NCBI GenBank assembly: GCA_021432605.1
Contig: MU271144.1
Location: 988,606-1,052,605, forward strand
DNA from: Coniochaeta sp. PMI_546
Lineage: Eukaryota; Ascomycota; Sordariomycetes; Coniochaetales; Coniochaetaceae
Length of the DNA: 64,000 nt
Direction: 5' to 3'
Below the pieces are notes generated by a model. That model did not search any database and was not told the origin of the DNA. It saw nothing but the letters and a program-made list of their open reading frames with translations. Position 1 is the stretch's first letter. Each line of letters opens with the position of its first letter. A program made the position numbers and the translations under genes. Positions 1 to 12,487 of the stretch are shown piece by piece.

Positions 1-328
1 TATCTTCAAGGGATAACTACCAGGTGTTGGCAGACGCAGGCTCGTTGTGCCGACTCTTCTCTCTCTCTCGTGCTTTACTGCTCTGCTGTGGGAGTAGCAG
101 TAGCATGCGGACAACTAAACCAGACATTTCAAAAAGAGCAGTGGAGGCCTCGTGGATGCTTGCTCGGAAGTTGTGAATGAGAGTCCCTGCTTGATTGTCA
201 CCTGAGGCCATCAATTATAGATACCACGACTAAAGGATGCGATATGCACCGTTACAGGGAATATCCTACGTCATTCGCACCCCATTCTGACCCTCCCAGC
301 TCTTCGTGTTGCCTCGCTGTATATGTGC
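1..328. other. Intergenic, left edge
   Basis: This stretch lies downstream of the minus-strand kinase-like gene. The only open frame is a 65-codon one on minus with no recognisable protein features. I see no gene, RNA or repeat here. The window edge cuts whatever lies further left. Confidence 0.6.
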
Positions 329-2143
329 TTAGTCAAGCTTGAAGGCTTCTAGAACAGCGAGCACCTCTCTTAGCTTGGGTCGGTGATGGTAGTTACCGTT
401 CCATCCGCCCCGTTTCCTGAGCTCGTTTCTCTTCCGCAAGAAGTCCTCAGCCACCTGCATCTCCTCCGTCCACCATCGCCTGGCGACCTCCCCAATCGCT
501 TCAGGATCCTGTGGGACTCCCGGCGCAACCGACCGTAACACAAGCCTATTAGCTCGACGCGTGATAAGGCTGCTAAGAGCAGGTCTCCTCCCGTTCGTGC
601 AGCGATCGATCAAGCTTCGAAGGTGCGGCGGCGTTCTCCGGAAAGCTGGGAACTCGAGGTCAGGCTCACGGGGGTACGACTGCCACACGGCGCCCCTTTG
701 TGGCGCGCTCTGGCCCTCCAACAGGCACCACAGGACGCGGCCGAGCATATATACCTCCGCCGCCTCCTGCTCATCTGCATCGAGGCAGAGCCACGGGATA
801 TTGTAAGCGTCGTAGCCGAGCACGTGGGGCGGCGTGTACTCTGCCCGGGCTTCGAGTGCCTCCCAGCCGGGCAGGTACTGGCTCAGCATGTCCGCGTATC
901 GCTGTCGGACATCCTCTGGTATACCCAGTTCCTCGTCTGTATCGTCGCTAGTAGACTCGGCATTGGCGAGGATCCGGATGTATTCCATCGCGTTGACCTC
1001 CGGGGCCGCAAATTCGCACCACACACCGCGCTGTTCAAAGTCGACCATGATAATGTCCCCCGAGGCTGAAAGCACGACGTTGTCGAGGCGGAGATCGGGA
1101 TAGAAAATCTTGCCCTGCTCGCGGACGTGCAAGACGGCTGTAGTGAGTTGAACGGCCCATGTTAGCTCCTGTTGGAGCGTGAGTCGGTTTTGGATTCGCA
1201 GTAGTGGTAGGGAGTCGCGGAGACTGCCTCCCGAGTAATAAGGCAGGACAAACCCGACCACAGCCGTCTTGCCGCCGAATTTGCAGTATTTGGTAACCAG
1301 ATATCGCGGTCGTGCGACGACATGTCGATGCGGCGGCAAATTGAGAAGTGTCTTGAGCTCGTGGTAGAGGTACTTGGAGCCACTGGTCAAGGCTTTCAAT
1401 ATCCAGAGTTCCGATTGCTCTGCCACGGAGTGGTGTCCGGCGTGCTCGGCGTCTATGCGTATGAGGGACACACTATCCTGCAATTGCTGAATGAGCCGGA
1501 GACGAGAGAGGTCGATCGTTTCCGGCAAAGCAGTTTCAGGTAGCCCGAACAGCGTGGGTACCTTCGAGATGGATAGCAGCTGCCGCTCAAGGTCATGCAT
1601 CGGCGCAACGGCGACGCTGATGGAGCGGATATCAAGCTCTAAATTTTTGAATACGATCCGAGACCCGAAGGGCAGATTCCGATACATATCGGCTACAGAA
1701 TCAGGACCAGATAGGCCACGATTCGTCGTCCATAGCTGCAGAGTTCGCAGAATATGCCTCGAGATCCCCAAGCGGTTTACCCTTGGACCATCTTTAGTGT
1801 GGAAGGCAGCATCGAGATCAAGGAGGTTGCGCAATACCGGACGTGAGGCAGCTTCCTCTGGAATGAAAACATCGAAGCGCATCGGAGGAAGGGCGTCAAG
1901 GAAGAGAGGCACGGCATAGAACTGAGTACCGAGGCCGGTGCAGCCATCGATACGCCAGAGAGGGCTCGCAAGCGGTTCCAGACTGTCGACACGATTCTTG
2001 GGATTCAGTTGGGACTCGTCCCATGCTGGCTGAGGAGCCTCCGCAGCTGCGACATCCAGTGCGGCTTCATCCCGCAATGGTCTTTGTGCGTACACGGCCG
2101 TCGGGTGGATGACATCGTGAATGACTTTTGAACTCAGTTCCAT
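329..2143 (-). CDS. Atypical protein-kinase-like protein (DFE family)
   Basis: Single-exon gene of 604 residues. The first ~235 residues match no domain I know. The rest looks like a degenerate protein kinase fold: a VAIK-like lysine at about K250 (WILKAL), a helix-C-like glutamate near E262, a catalytic loop YPDLRLDN with D350 and N355 kept but the usual HR replaced by YP, and the metal-binding motif as DFEQRG (D368) instead of DFG. A C-lobe with an APE-like AAPEV follows. I recall fungal kinase-like proteins with the same DFEQRG signature, so the change looks inherited within a family rather than a local mutation. It could be a weakly active kinase or a pseudokinase; the substrate is unknown. 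The ATG at 2143 is the first in frame. The gene is isolated, with 5 kb of gene-free DNA upstream and no intron. Confidence 0.85.
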   Translation of the reverse strand: MELSSKVIHDVIHPTAVYAQRPLRDEAALDVAAAEAPQPAWDESQLNPKNRVDSLEPLASPLWRIDGCTGLGTQFYAVPLFLDALPPMRFDVFIPEEAASRPVLRNLLDLDAAFHTKDGPRVNRLGISRHILRTLQLWTTNRGLSGPDSVADMYRNLPFGSRIVFKNLELDIRSISVAVAPMHDLERQLLSISKVPTLFGLPETALPETIDLSRLRLIQQLQDSVSLIRIDAEHAGHHSVAEQSELWILKALTSGSKYLYHELKTLLNLPPHRHVVARPRYLVTKYCKFGGKTAVVGFVLPYYSGGSLRDSLPLLRIQNRLTLQQELTWAVQLTTAVLHVREQGKIFYPDLRLDNVVLSASGDIIMVDFEQRGVWCEFAAPEVNAMEYIRILANAESTSDDTDEELGIPEDVRQRYADMLSQYLPGWEALEARAEYTPPHVLGYDAYNIPWLCLDADEQEAAEVYMLGRVLWCLLEGQSAPQRGAVWQSYPREPDLEFPAFRRTPPHLRSLIDRCTNGRRPALSSLITRRANRLVLRSVAPGVPQDPEAIGEVARRWWTEEMQVAEDFLRKRNELRKRGGWNGNYHHRPKLREVLAVLEAFKLD

Positions 2144-5100
2144 ATTTTACTAGCCACCCGAAGATGAGGCCGTGTGATCAAGCATTCCTGCCCATGAGTT
2201 GCGACCGAATTTTTGACTTGCTCATCTGGCAATGCAAGCATTCTCCTGATGAGGTCGTGATTTCGGTGCCTCGAATTGGATCGACACCCATCGACAGGGT
2301 TCGGGAGACTGCATCAACCGGTGTGGACAGGCAAGGAAAAATGCATTTCCAATTGGAGCACTGATATTCTGGCCGAAAGAAGTGAGTCCAGTATCACCGC
2401 TTGTCCTGCGTTGTAGCAGCGTCCACAGAGCGACTCTTCCACAGGCAGTTCTTTAGGAATTGGGCAAGCGGTCAGTACAACAGTTTCAATGGCTTCGGTA
2501 CCTCAGTGGACGGCACGCGGGTTTACTCTTATTTTCGAATGCAGGCAGCTGCATCTTGTTCCACCCTGTGCGAGGTGATTGGTTCATGGACCGACCGGTC
2601 AGGCAAGACATCGAGTCCGGCTTCGGCTCCTGGTCCCCACGGGCCGTAACCACTGCGCTATTCGCCGGGGGCGCTTCGGCCCGCAGAGCAAAACCCCGCT
2701 CCGGTCGAATGTCGATCTGCGTGCCGAGCAGTTTCAACACTCGAATAAGTAAAGAATTCCATTACGGTCAACTCCCGACGCTGTCCCCGGTTCCAGCTGG
2801 GTGAAAGTCTTGACCGCTCTCCCCAACGCCACGGGATCCTCTTTATGGCATTCGTCAGGCTTTCTTAAATACTGCTTTCATTGGAATGCGTACAGCGAAC
2901 GGGCGACCCAGGATACAGAACCCAGGCTGCTGGATGAACGTGCGTCTGATGAACTCCGACATATATCATGTCTTGAGCCACGAGCGACATGCTTGTGTCT
3001 CGAGACCTGTCAGGCCATCGTAGTGGTGTCCCGGGAAGATAGTGGGAAATCAGAGCCGAACGCATACCTTCACTATTGAGGGAAACTTCCTAAATATGCC
3101 GAATGCCAATAAGATGGCTATGATTCACTACGCATATCTGGGGCAAAGTGAGAACTGAGGCCGTGTGAACTGGGCTGGGATCTCGGCTTGCAACCGTAGT
3201 CATGGACGTACTCTGCCTGCGAGGACAGGCAGTGTTGCCGCAACACCCGACGTCAACCTTTACCTGGTCAGCATGTTTGCAGAGAGATTTCGCAGTGCAG
3301 ACCCGTGCCGATAGTCTTGGCAAACAGGGACCGCAGTTTAGACCAGAAGACTCCAAGAATACAAACATGGCACTCGACATCGCCACATCCTTGTACGTGG
3401 ATTCCCAGATCCAGCATCACAGTGCTTGAGCAGGTGGATTTGCTGCCGGACAGGTTTGAAGGGTTCGCCGGTTTCTGAAGAGCCTGAGATGTAACCGAGC
3501 AGGTCCTTCGAATACGTCTGTATTGAAAGTGTACCTTCCGAGATACGACGCCATCTACGTGAAAGAGTACGTCGTAGTGTTCCCGCCGCGGATGCCAACA
3601 ACGTACGTAATTTACTTATTTGGCAACGTCCCGTAAAGTAGACGGAACTCATAAGTACGTGGTTGACTTGTAGGATCACGGGGAACTACCAACGTCACAC
3701 CGGACTCCTATGCAGGCCAGGGGCGTGGGGTGGTCGTCGATCCGCCTCATGTCCACGAAATGTAAGCGGGTCGTGCACATCGAGAACGCCATCCTTGTAC
3801 CAGGCGATATGAAAATCTGATTAGCCAATCTTGCCACAAATTTATGCCTTCATCAGCCCATCCTAGGGTCGCGTAATGTCACCGTTGTGACCGGTGAAGT
3901 CTGGGAAGGGCAAAACGGCCGGAGACTGATATAGCTGCCCCATGCCGGTGTGTCTCTTGTCAGCTCGATCAAGCCCCGACCCGGCAATTCAGAATGGATG
4001 CCGAGCGCGGGGCCCACGGGCTAGTTCGTTTCTATATCAGGGGATACAGGTCGTGCAGAAAGTCATATGGTAAGTGCACGGCCGTCTTTTTGTAGAGAAG
4101 TGTATACACACATCGAAGATGTTGCTTGACATAATCATCATGGATCAATCGGCCGTTCCTTGGGGACATGGGTGCTACCGTCTGCCGCCAACCACGGACG
4201 GCAGAAGATGCCGCGCCTATCGGGATGCAGTCAAGGTACTCCCCCGATTTGTTGTCTGGATTTGATTTGGGGGGGGGGGGAGGTTTACCACTCGTATCAA
4301 GTTAGTAGAGCACGCTCAGGCATGAGCCAAACTCCTTGTGTCCGAACGTGTTGTCTTCGATGATCTGTCCTGTACTGGCAGCTCGCTCTCACCCATTAGC
4401 GACCAGAGGGCGTGCGGGAAGCCATCGACTGGCCACACGCCTTTAGTAGTTATGCGGACGAAAAGACTGGACGAGAATGTTGCTTCTCTCCACGCGTGAA
4501 GAGTTCGGTTGTTGGTTGCGCTGTGTTGCAATGGCCTTCAAAAACCCCAAACCCCCCGCCCCTTTTCCCCCAGCAGTCTGCAACATCGGAAGCAGATATC
4601 GACGATGTTACGGCGGTAGCTCCCGCGTCGTGAGCAATCGTAACATCAACCCAGCACTCGGTCAGGCAATTTGCCGGTACGGCGCGACATTACAACGATG
4701 GAAATGGGTTAGGAGCCGAGTACAAGTTATCCGCTTAGGGCAAGGGGTACGACAGGACCTAGCGTGTGGTTGGGTTCGGCTGGTGAGCTCAGCAGCAGGC
4801 AGCTGCAGGGCGTATGGCAATTACCACCATTCCTATGCATCGGCGGTCAATCGTGTATGATGCCACAGCAGGTAGTCGCGTATTTACACCCATAGATACG
4901 TAGATCTGCATGGAAGAGAGGGTTGAACAGGGCTGTTATCGTGCACTTTTCGAATAGTTGGAGGATGTGCTGTCACGGCACAGAGGGAAAGTGGATCACT
5001 TGCGAGGCATGTCGTGCAGATAGAGTAACGGGAGCGGTGGGGGAGTCTCACCTTAGCCTTGGGTAGCTCACCTCGGCCGCAACTCCCAGGTTTGGCAGGC

Positions 5101-7289
5101 TGTTCGAGAGCTGAAGTTTATGAGCATTTACCTTCACGGGAATGGGCACTGAGCCTGAACCTGGACATCGCCAACAACTGGGTGACGTCTCTTGTCTATC
5201 TGTCTGCTTTACAGCAGATGAAAACCCGAACGCAAAAGAACATCTCTTGCTGGACTTCGACTTGCTTGTGCATCCAGAAACGCTGCGCCCCCCATCCGAA
5301 GACAATGGAATACATGACCCCCATAAGGGCCGTGACCCCCGTGTGCAATTCCTGCACGGTCGGAGAAGCGAAACATTTGCCGTCCCGGCCACTCGTCAAT
5401 CTGCGCTCATCGTCTTCTCCCATTGCTAGCTTTGCAGCTAGCGACAGTGAGGGTCATGCGATCAGCTCAACATGAGCTCTATAACATCGTAGAAACACAG
5501 TCATCGAAATTCAGATTCCTCGCACCTTGGCTAGCGATCCCAAATTGCATTGGCTCGCTCCCACTGGGCCAGGTGGAACGAGCCTTTGGACGTAAGAGAT
5601 ATTCAGCCAATCTCAACCACGCGGTATGACAACCAACATGTCGACCAGACATGTCAAATGCAACTCTCGACCACCTGACCGTCTGAACGGTATATCACAT
5701 CTCACGCTCCGTCTCCCGCTGGAAGCCTAGATCGAGCCTTACAGATATCACCCGGGTGGCGCAGAACCGGGAAGTCAGGCCAAAGGATGGGAAGGATGCA
5801 TGTCGTACCGTATACCACCAACCAGACTCTGAATGGAGTGTGGACTGCCAATGCTTCCTGGGCTTCACCGAATTTTCCAACAGTTACACGAGAACACACA
5901 TGTTCGCAGTCAAGGAACAGCCACCAAATGACTCTTTGAACTTGCGCAGCTAAAAAGGAAAATCAAACACCGGCAATAGAAATTTCCGCAAGCCGAGATT
6001 GGCACCTTTGGACCTGGCTAGTGAAGCAGCCTGAAATTAAGCTAACTCCAACCTGCACGAAACTTCGGCCCAAGGCGCCTCGGAAACACGTGTCGTTCTA
6101 TCCGAAGGTTGCGTGCATAGCCTGCTAGGTGAGATAATAAGCTCCTTGCCGGCTGCTGCATTGGAAATCGATTCCTTGGTCGATCTCATTACCCCGGGCC
6201 ATGGCCGATCGGTAGCTCTTGCCCAGCTGTGACGACGAGGACGTCAAGCGACGAGCAAATGGAGAACCAGGAGCTGGAACTCGCAAAGTACCAACAGTGT
6301 GGCTGCTCTTCCAGCATCAGCAACTCCGGATATGTCATGAATTACTACAACCACGCGCCTGCCGGCAAGCTATGGCTTGTGTACATATCCATACTGTGCT
6401 GTCAACTTGGCCGGACATGTTGGAGAACCATGGAACGCGACTGCGACTTTCATGTGTTGAAGTGGGGCGGAACATGAGGAGCCCATGTGGGCAGTGGTCG
6501 ATGGTTAATCTGGTAGGACAACCATGGATCCCGTGCCCGGCTCGACCGCCACGTAATGAGCAGACTTCCATGGCAGCAGCATGGCTCATCCCTATCACGG
6601 TCATCTGTGAGGCCCTAAACCTAAACGTCCGTGGTACACTGTGACTTAGATATGGAAAGGACCGATGTGCCTATCTGGGCGACGAATTGGTGTCCAGCAA
6701 AATCTGTTCGAATCAAAGTCAACTTTGGTAACCAGTGCCACACAAGCCGAGCTAGGTCAGCCCACAAGTTGCTGACGGGAAACAGATCACCAATTTCGAG
6801 GATTTGGATGAACCTCACCCTACACGGGTACTTCGACGGCGAGATCCCAACAACCCAATCATCTTTGATTGATTGATTGTCGTCGTTGCTGTCGTTGTCG
6901 TTGCGTGCTGCGGATGTCTAGGAATTCTAGCCTTGCCAACCCCAAGTCCTGTCACAGATTCCTCATGAGTGGCCACACGACTGATAAGACCCAATCTCAT
7001 GCGACAGGCTCGGCATTGTCAGCTCAAAAAGTAGCCAGTCTCACACCTCACTTGCATGCGACACAGTAGATACTGTATTTGCTGTACACGCACATTGCAC
7101 CTTGCACATTTGCACACTGCACTCTCACACACAGCCCCGAACCCTTAAAAGAGCTGTTAAGCATCCGACAACTATTGATTGATGTGCGGCTCACCAAGCG
7201 AACGGCCCCCTCGGCCGAGCCAGGGTCAGCCTGGCATGGCTTCGGATGGTTGGACTCGTTGGAGGAAAGGCTCAATTGAATGACAGGTC
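2144..7289. other. Gene-free stretch, 5.1 kb
   Basis: Many short open frames on both strands, none above ~140 codons, none with a recognisable motif and none that can be joined by good splice sites. Base composition is balanced, so this is not AT-rich repeat-induced-mutation debris. It contains a run of 12 G at 4269-4280. The part next to 2143 must hold the promoter of the kinase-like gene, but no clear promoter element could be picked out. Confidence 0.55.
4269..4280 (+). repeat. Poly-G run (12 G)
   Basis: An uninterrupted run of twelve G, followed by A and two more G. A homopolymer this long is prone to length change and to sequencing error. It lies far from any gene. Confidence 0.95.
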
Positions 7290-9248
7290 ATGCCCCCAGC
7301 AAGGCCCGCACTCGCGTCAGAGTTTCCATGGTGCGGTACGGATTACCTTACTCCACGTGTAGCATTACATCTACTAGATAGCTCCTGCCGTCCGGTCATC
7401 CATCCTCCATCATCCGAGCGTGCCTCCAACGGGCCACTTGCCCTGCTGAGGAAGGGAAAAGGAAGTTGGAACCTGGAAGATTTCGCAGATGATTGCAGGA
7501 TTTGGCGCAATCGGAGGGGAAGGAAGCCAGAACGAAGAATAACGTGGCTGACCCATGTTCCCCGTGTTTCGTCTGTTGTCCCTCCCGTCGTGTCACTCGT
7601 GTCGTTCATCTCGCTCCTTCCCATAAACCTTCTTTTTTTCCCTTTTCCCCTCACATCGACCGGTGAGGCACATAACAATCTTAGCACGGGTGCGGTTTGC
7701 TGCCATAGGCTTCAAAATTTCTTCACCGAGATTTTCGCTGTCACCAGCTTCGACACATCCAAGCTTTCCGCGCACCCAATCGTTGGAGCTTGAAGGGACC
7801 TACCTCAATCCCTTACAACCGTAGACGACGCAGACAAGTTCCACTTCCCACCAAAAGATCGCTCGCCGACTTTTGTTTCTCCACACCGAGGGAGCCCGGC
7901 CCAGCCCGACCGTCCAACATCCCGGCAGAAGTTTTTAGGGCGTCAACCGCCGTGCCGGCCAGCAGGTAGCAGAGAGCAGAGAGCAGTGGAGGTGACAGCG
8001 TACAGACGTAATTGCAGCAATAGCAGCATTAGTGGTTGGTTCACCGAAGTGAGGCTTGAATTTCCCTCTCGCTGTTGATTCCCCCTGTGCTCCTAACTCG
8101 GGCACCCGAAGTAGCCTTCCAGGCGAGACGGCTCTCTCTGCTCATGGCAGAATCATCTTTGCACTTGTTCGGAACCTTCGAGCGACGGCATTGGCTAACT
8201 GACGCCCAGGACAACAAACCACATTGGACCAAGATTCGCGCGCTTTCCATGCGGAGACTGCTTACCCAACTGCAATCCTTCATATCGCTGTTGGCTCATC
8301 CTCAGCAGTGTTGGTCGACTATCTATAGGCTTCTCATCTGTGCTGGAAGCAAAGGTAGAAAAGGACCAATTGCCTGGTAGTACCATCAAACACCAGGAAG
8401 TTCGGCCCAACAGCAACAGCGCCGACACTAATTCCCTTGCACTGTGGTGCAAAGCGGAAAGCATAAGCGTATCACGCGGTCACCCCCCCAGAGCGGTAAG
8501 AGGTCCTCCCCAGGGCTTCTCTGTTATAGCAAACGGAGCCTCGTCACAGCGAGCGCAGCAGCCCGGAGCACGTCTCAATCACAGCGAGATTGATCTGTGC
8601 GACCTGAACCTCTGCCAGCTACAACCCCGTTTTCAGTGCTGGCTTGTACACGTCCCTACCTGTGTTACCTCCTCTCCGCACCATCTTTACCTTTGCTTGT
8701 CGCCGTCGCCATTCTCGCCTCATCTTGTCCCCCCGCCGATTCATTTTGCACACCCCTCCTCGCCTGAAGTTCAACGTCACTCTTCAATTTCCCCTCCCCG
8801 GTCAACCATCACTGCCGCCGCCCTGTGTCTACTTTTTCTCGCCGGAAACCTCACCCTGACTCTCTCTCTCTCTGTTTGGTTCTCCCCAACGGTAGCCGGT
8901 CACGCACAGTTGCCCCACCGGCTGCTGTCCCAAGTACGACTAACCATAACCGCTCCGCTCTTTTCCTTGTCTCTGCAAGGGCCACCGTGCCTCTGACGAT
9001 GGCGTTCCTGTGAGACCGTTTCCTTTCCCCACCCCTCCCCTTCCCCGCGAGGCGACCTTGACATTTGGGGCTACGGCTCCCTGATTGCTCTCCCCTTGTT
9101 TCTTCTTCTGCCAGGAGGCGCTACGGCATCGCTTCCGCTGGTTGAGGCCTAGCTGTCTCGTCGTATACCAAGTACAACAGGAGAGAGTACATATGGTCCA
9201 AAACTGTGGGTGTCGGCTCTGTCCAACACACCCACTACCTCTACAATC
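7290..9248 (+). promoter_or_regulatory. Long pyrimidine-rich leader/promoter of the C6 regulator
   Basis: From about 7.55 kb the plus strand becomes rich in C and T, with tracts such as CTCTCTCTCTCTG near 8860, up to the proposed start codon at 9249. Open frames of 167 codons (7290-7793) and 218 codons (8340-8996) lie here, but their composition is that of the pyrimidine tracts and no domain is visible. Long CT-rich promoters and leaders with small upstream frames are common before regulatory genes in filamentous fungi, so this is best read as promoter plus 5' leader. The transcription start cannot be placed by eye. Confidence 0.5.
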
Positions 9249-12200
9249 ATGGTAAGCATACATTCCTGCCTTTAGTCTTCGGCTGGCGGGAGACTGCATA
9301 TCATATAGCCACCGACTGTCCACCACTCTGTCTACCTGTTTGGGGCTTGGTCAAACGCGCCGGTTTCTCACCGATCGCTCACATTCTCCACTTCTTCCCC
9401 CGTGCTCGAGTATATACCGTACTCGTCGTCCTACGTCTTCACCCCTACACTTGCTCTTACACCTTCGGCTGTTGGTGGGCTTGGTTCTGTCCTCTCACAC
9501 AGCCCTGCCGGTGCCGACTATACATGACCCAAGTTGTCCATACCCACATCTTGCCCGACTACACCCCCCTCCAAAGCCTATCCAAGAAGTTCGCCCCATA
9601 GAGATGAGCGGTGAATTGACACTCTTTTCAGAATTATACCGCAACTAGGAAACGTCGGCCTTACTGCCATGAGGACGACCTTGGAGAGCCAGTGCCCCAG
9701 GTTCTGTCACCATCACCTCTGACAAGCCCTGGGTTGAAAACACCATCCCTGTCGACACAACAACCATATATATTGTTACAGAGTGCTGCCTCCACTCCAG
9801 TCAGCCTCACCATTCCTCTATCCAAACTGCTCAACCTGGGACATCCCGCCAACCAGCGTTACGTACTGGAGCAAACCGCCATTGCTCTCAATGTACCGTT
9901 ACAGTACCTCTTACCCACTAGTCCCCCGCGAGACCATCAGCGTCCCAAAAGACCGCGCTTGAACTCAGATATGCCGATGTCTTCGCCATTTTCGAGCAGT
10001 CCTGTCTCCCAGGATCCGCGACAGAAATCTCCTGTACAGCGGGCACCGCAGAGTGGCAATGGTGGCGGTGGGTATGCTGGCTTTGTGAGCGAAGTCCCAA
10101 CTTCTGGCTGGACGAGCTCCCGCCTGGCCGACTGTCTGTCTAGTTTTGCCATGTGCCCGCCCTGCTCCTCGTACGAATCACAGCCAAGTATGTCATCCTC
10201 AGACCTTCTCGGCTATGCTCCCCCAAGTTTCCTAACACAAAGCCACAGCTTACCAACCTATATCAACAACCACTACTCCATACCAAGACTATGGCAGCGT
10301 CGACCCGCCAATGGCTCAAACCTCTGGCCCCTTGCAAAACCGTGACCAAGGTCCATATGCTCCTTCGCATGTCGCGGACGACCAGACCGTCTTGTTCGCT
10401 TGTGATGACCCCTCAATGGTGGCTCAGTATCTGCATAACTTTCCTCCTCTGCAGCCCAGCCGCATATTAGGCGTTCAGCCGTCGACAAGTGGCGAAGAAA
10501 TGCTGTACCCCGAAGATCCGTCACGCAGTCAATATTTGAACAACCCAGAGCCCTCGCATGTCACCGGTCTAGGGATTCAAAGTCCTGGTCAGCTCACGGA
10601 ACCCTTGAGTACTAACAATGTAACGACTGCTGCGCTGACAAGCAGTGTGACTTCGCCTCCACTGGCACGTCAGACGACATATGGGGATATGTCTGGACGA
10701 TATGATATGCTTCACGGCTACGGGGAGTCCGATTCAATGATACCTGCTGGCTCAGACGCCCTCCAAGCGCAGGCGAGGTCGAACTTCGGCGTCGTATACA
10801 ACCCTCACCAGCGCACCCCATCTGCGCGAAGGGGTCCTTTCAAGGACCATGAAAAACGCGAGAAGACGGCGCACACGAGAAGAATTGGAAGCTGTATCAG
10901 ATGTCGGATGCAGCGCATCAGGGTAAGCTCCCGCCTCGCGTTCTCTTAAGTCCACCGGCCGAGACCCTCAGTTGAGCATAGACTAATGGCTGCTAGTGTA
11001 ACCTCGATCCGGAGAACGAGGAAGGGCCTTGTCTCACATGCAAGAAAGTGGCAACAAATAGAGTTTGGCGCCTCTCATGCCTACGCTGGAAGATCACGGA
11101 CGTGAGGCTTTTCAAGCCGGGTCAGGTGAAAGGTCTTGAGTGGACCAATCGTTGGAAGGATAGTGTAGTGGACGACATCGGAAGCTGGGCTGCCTCAGAC
11201 ACGAAAGTCATCCGGGTAACCGAAGGTTATACGGGGCAATTCATCGAGCTTCGCGTCCGCAAGTTCCATCCCCAGAAGGGCGATAGCTTGGAGAGGTCTT
11301 GGGTGTCGAATGGCGTGAAGAAGTCGGTGCCAATCCCACCATTCGCCATCGTGGATATGGAAGCAGCGAAGGGCGCGTTCGACAGCTATATCAAGAAAGG
11401 ATTAGTCGAATGTTGCAAGCGACTGCTCGGCCCAAAAGAGAAACTCCTTTGGCGCACATATGCGGTAGGCATGAAAATGATGGGAGACACATCGACAGAT
11501 GACAAGGAGAAGGAGCTGCTCAATAACACCCTGGATCTCTGGATGTCCGTCAGACTGACGACTAAGTCATTCGAGATTGTGGGGCAGGAGACCTTGGGCA
11601 TGGATCGCAATCTCATCAAGGACCGCGCCAATCCATTGCACGGCAGAATCCCTCTTCCACCCGTGATGGGTGCCCAGATCGACTCGGTGTTGATTCATCA
11701 GATACAGCCCAGTCTCCGGCGGAAGACGCTCGAAGACCTGCAAAGAATGACGCAGGAGAAGAAGCAAAAGACTTGGCTTACAACGTATATTGTGACCTTC
11801 ATCTTGTTGCACAATATCGCGCTGATTACCAGGCACGACGCAGAATATGCGAGGAAACACGGAATGAAGGTCTGTTCTTCTCTTACCAAAGTTGCTGTTG
11901 ACAGTGGTCGAGCAACAACACGACGCATCGCTGCTGCTCGTTTGCAGCCTTGGTGCCCAGATTGGAAGCAAATATGGCTGACTTTCATCCCTGTTACAGA
12001 CTCGATTTGCAAGGGAAGACAAGGTGAAGGAGTATAATTTAGGTGAGGAAGGACATCCTGGGAACCTCTCTCTTTTTGGATGGCTTTTACCCATGCCTTA
12101 AAGCAGACGACTGACAACTTGAAAGGCGCAAATACGCTTCTGGCTTACTTCCACTACTGCAACAAGGGAATCTATCCGTTCTCGGACGAATGCAGGGATC

Positions 12201-12487
12201 AAGATCTGCAAACTCTGGCAGCACTTGACGATTGGGCTATCAGATTCGTTCACGACACGAGAAGATATGCTGCCGAACACAGTAGGTCGCCAACTTCTTT
12301 GCTCTCTCGCCTCTACTGGTGGACTCTCGAGTTCTGAGAGACACATGAGCGATTTCTGTCAGACGCTAACGAAGCGGCCGCAGAGCGACAATGGGAAGAG
12401 ATCTGGGAGAGTGATGATTACGAAAACGAGTACTACTATGTCAGCCAACTGTTTGAGACGAACTGGCAACCCCGGGTAATGCCCTGA
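9249..12487 (+). CDS. Zn2Cys6 transcription factor, 802 aa, seven exons
   Basis: Exons by frame and splice sites: 9249-9251, 9632-10187, 10249-10922, 10997-11869, 12000-12042, 12126-12281, 12384-12487. The first exon is only the ATG, directly followed by a GTAAGC donor; the 380-nt intron ends TTTTCAG and phase 0 is kept. Intron 10923-10996 splits the zinc finger. Its cysteines fall at about 402, 405, 412, 423, 426 and 439, so the sixth cysteine is 13 residues after the fifth, as in a fungal C6 subfamily. The stretch before the finger (residues 1-395) is low-complexity, rich in Ser, Pro and Gln. The C-terminal part carries LAYFHYCNKG and YYVSQLFETNW, which I recall from this fungal family. The product should be a nuclear DNA-binding regulator; targets are unknown. 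The 43-nt exon is less certain than the rest but restores the conserved stretch before LAYFHY. Confidence 0.88.
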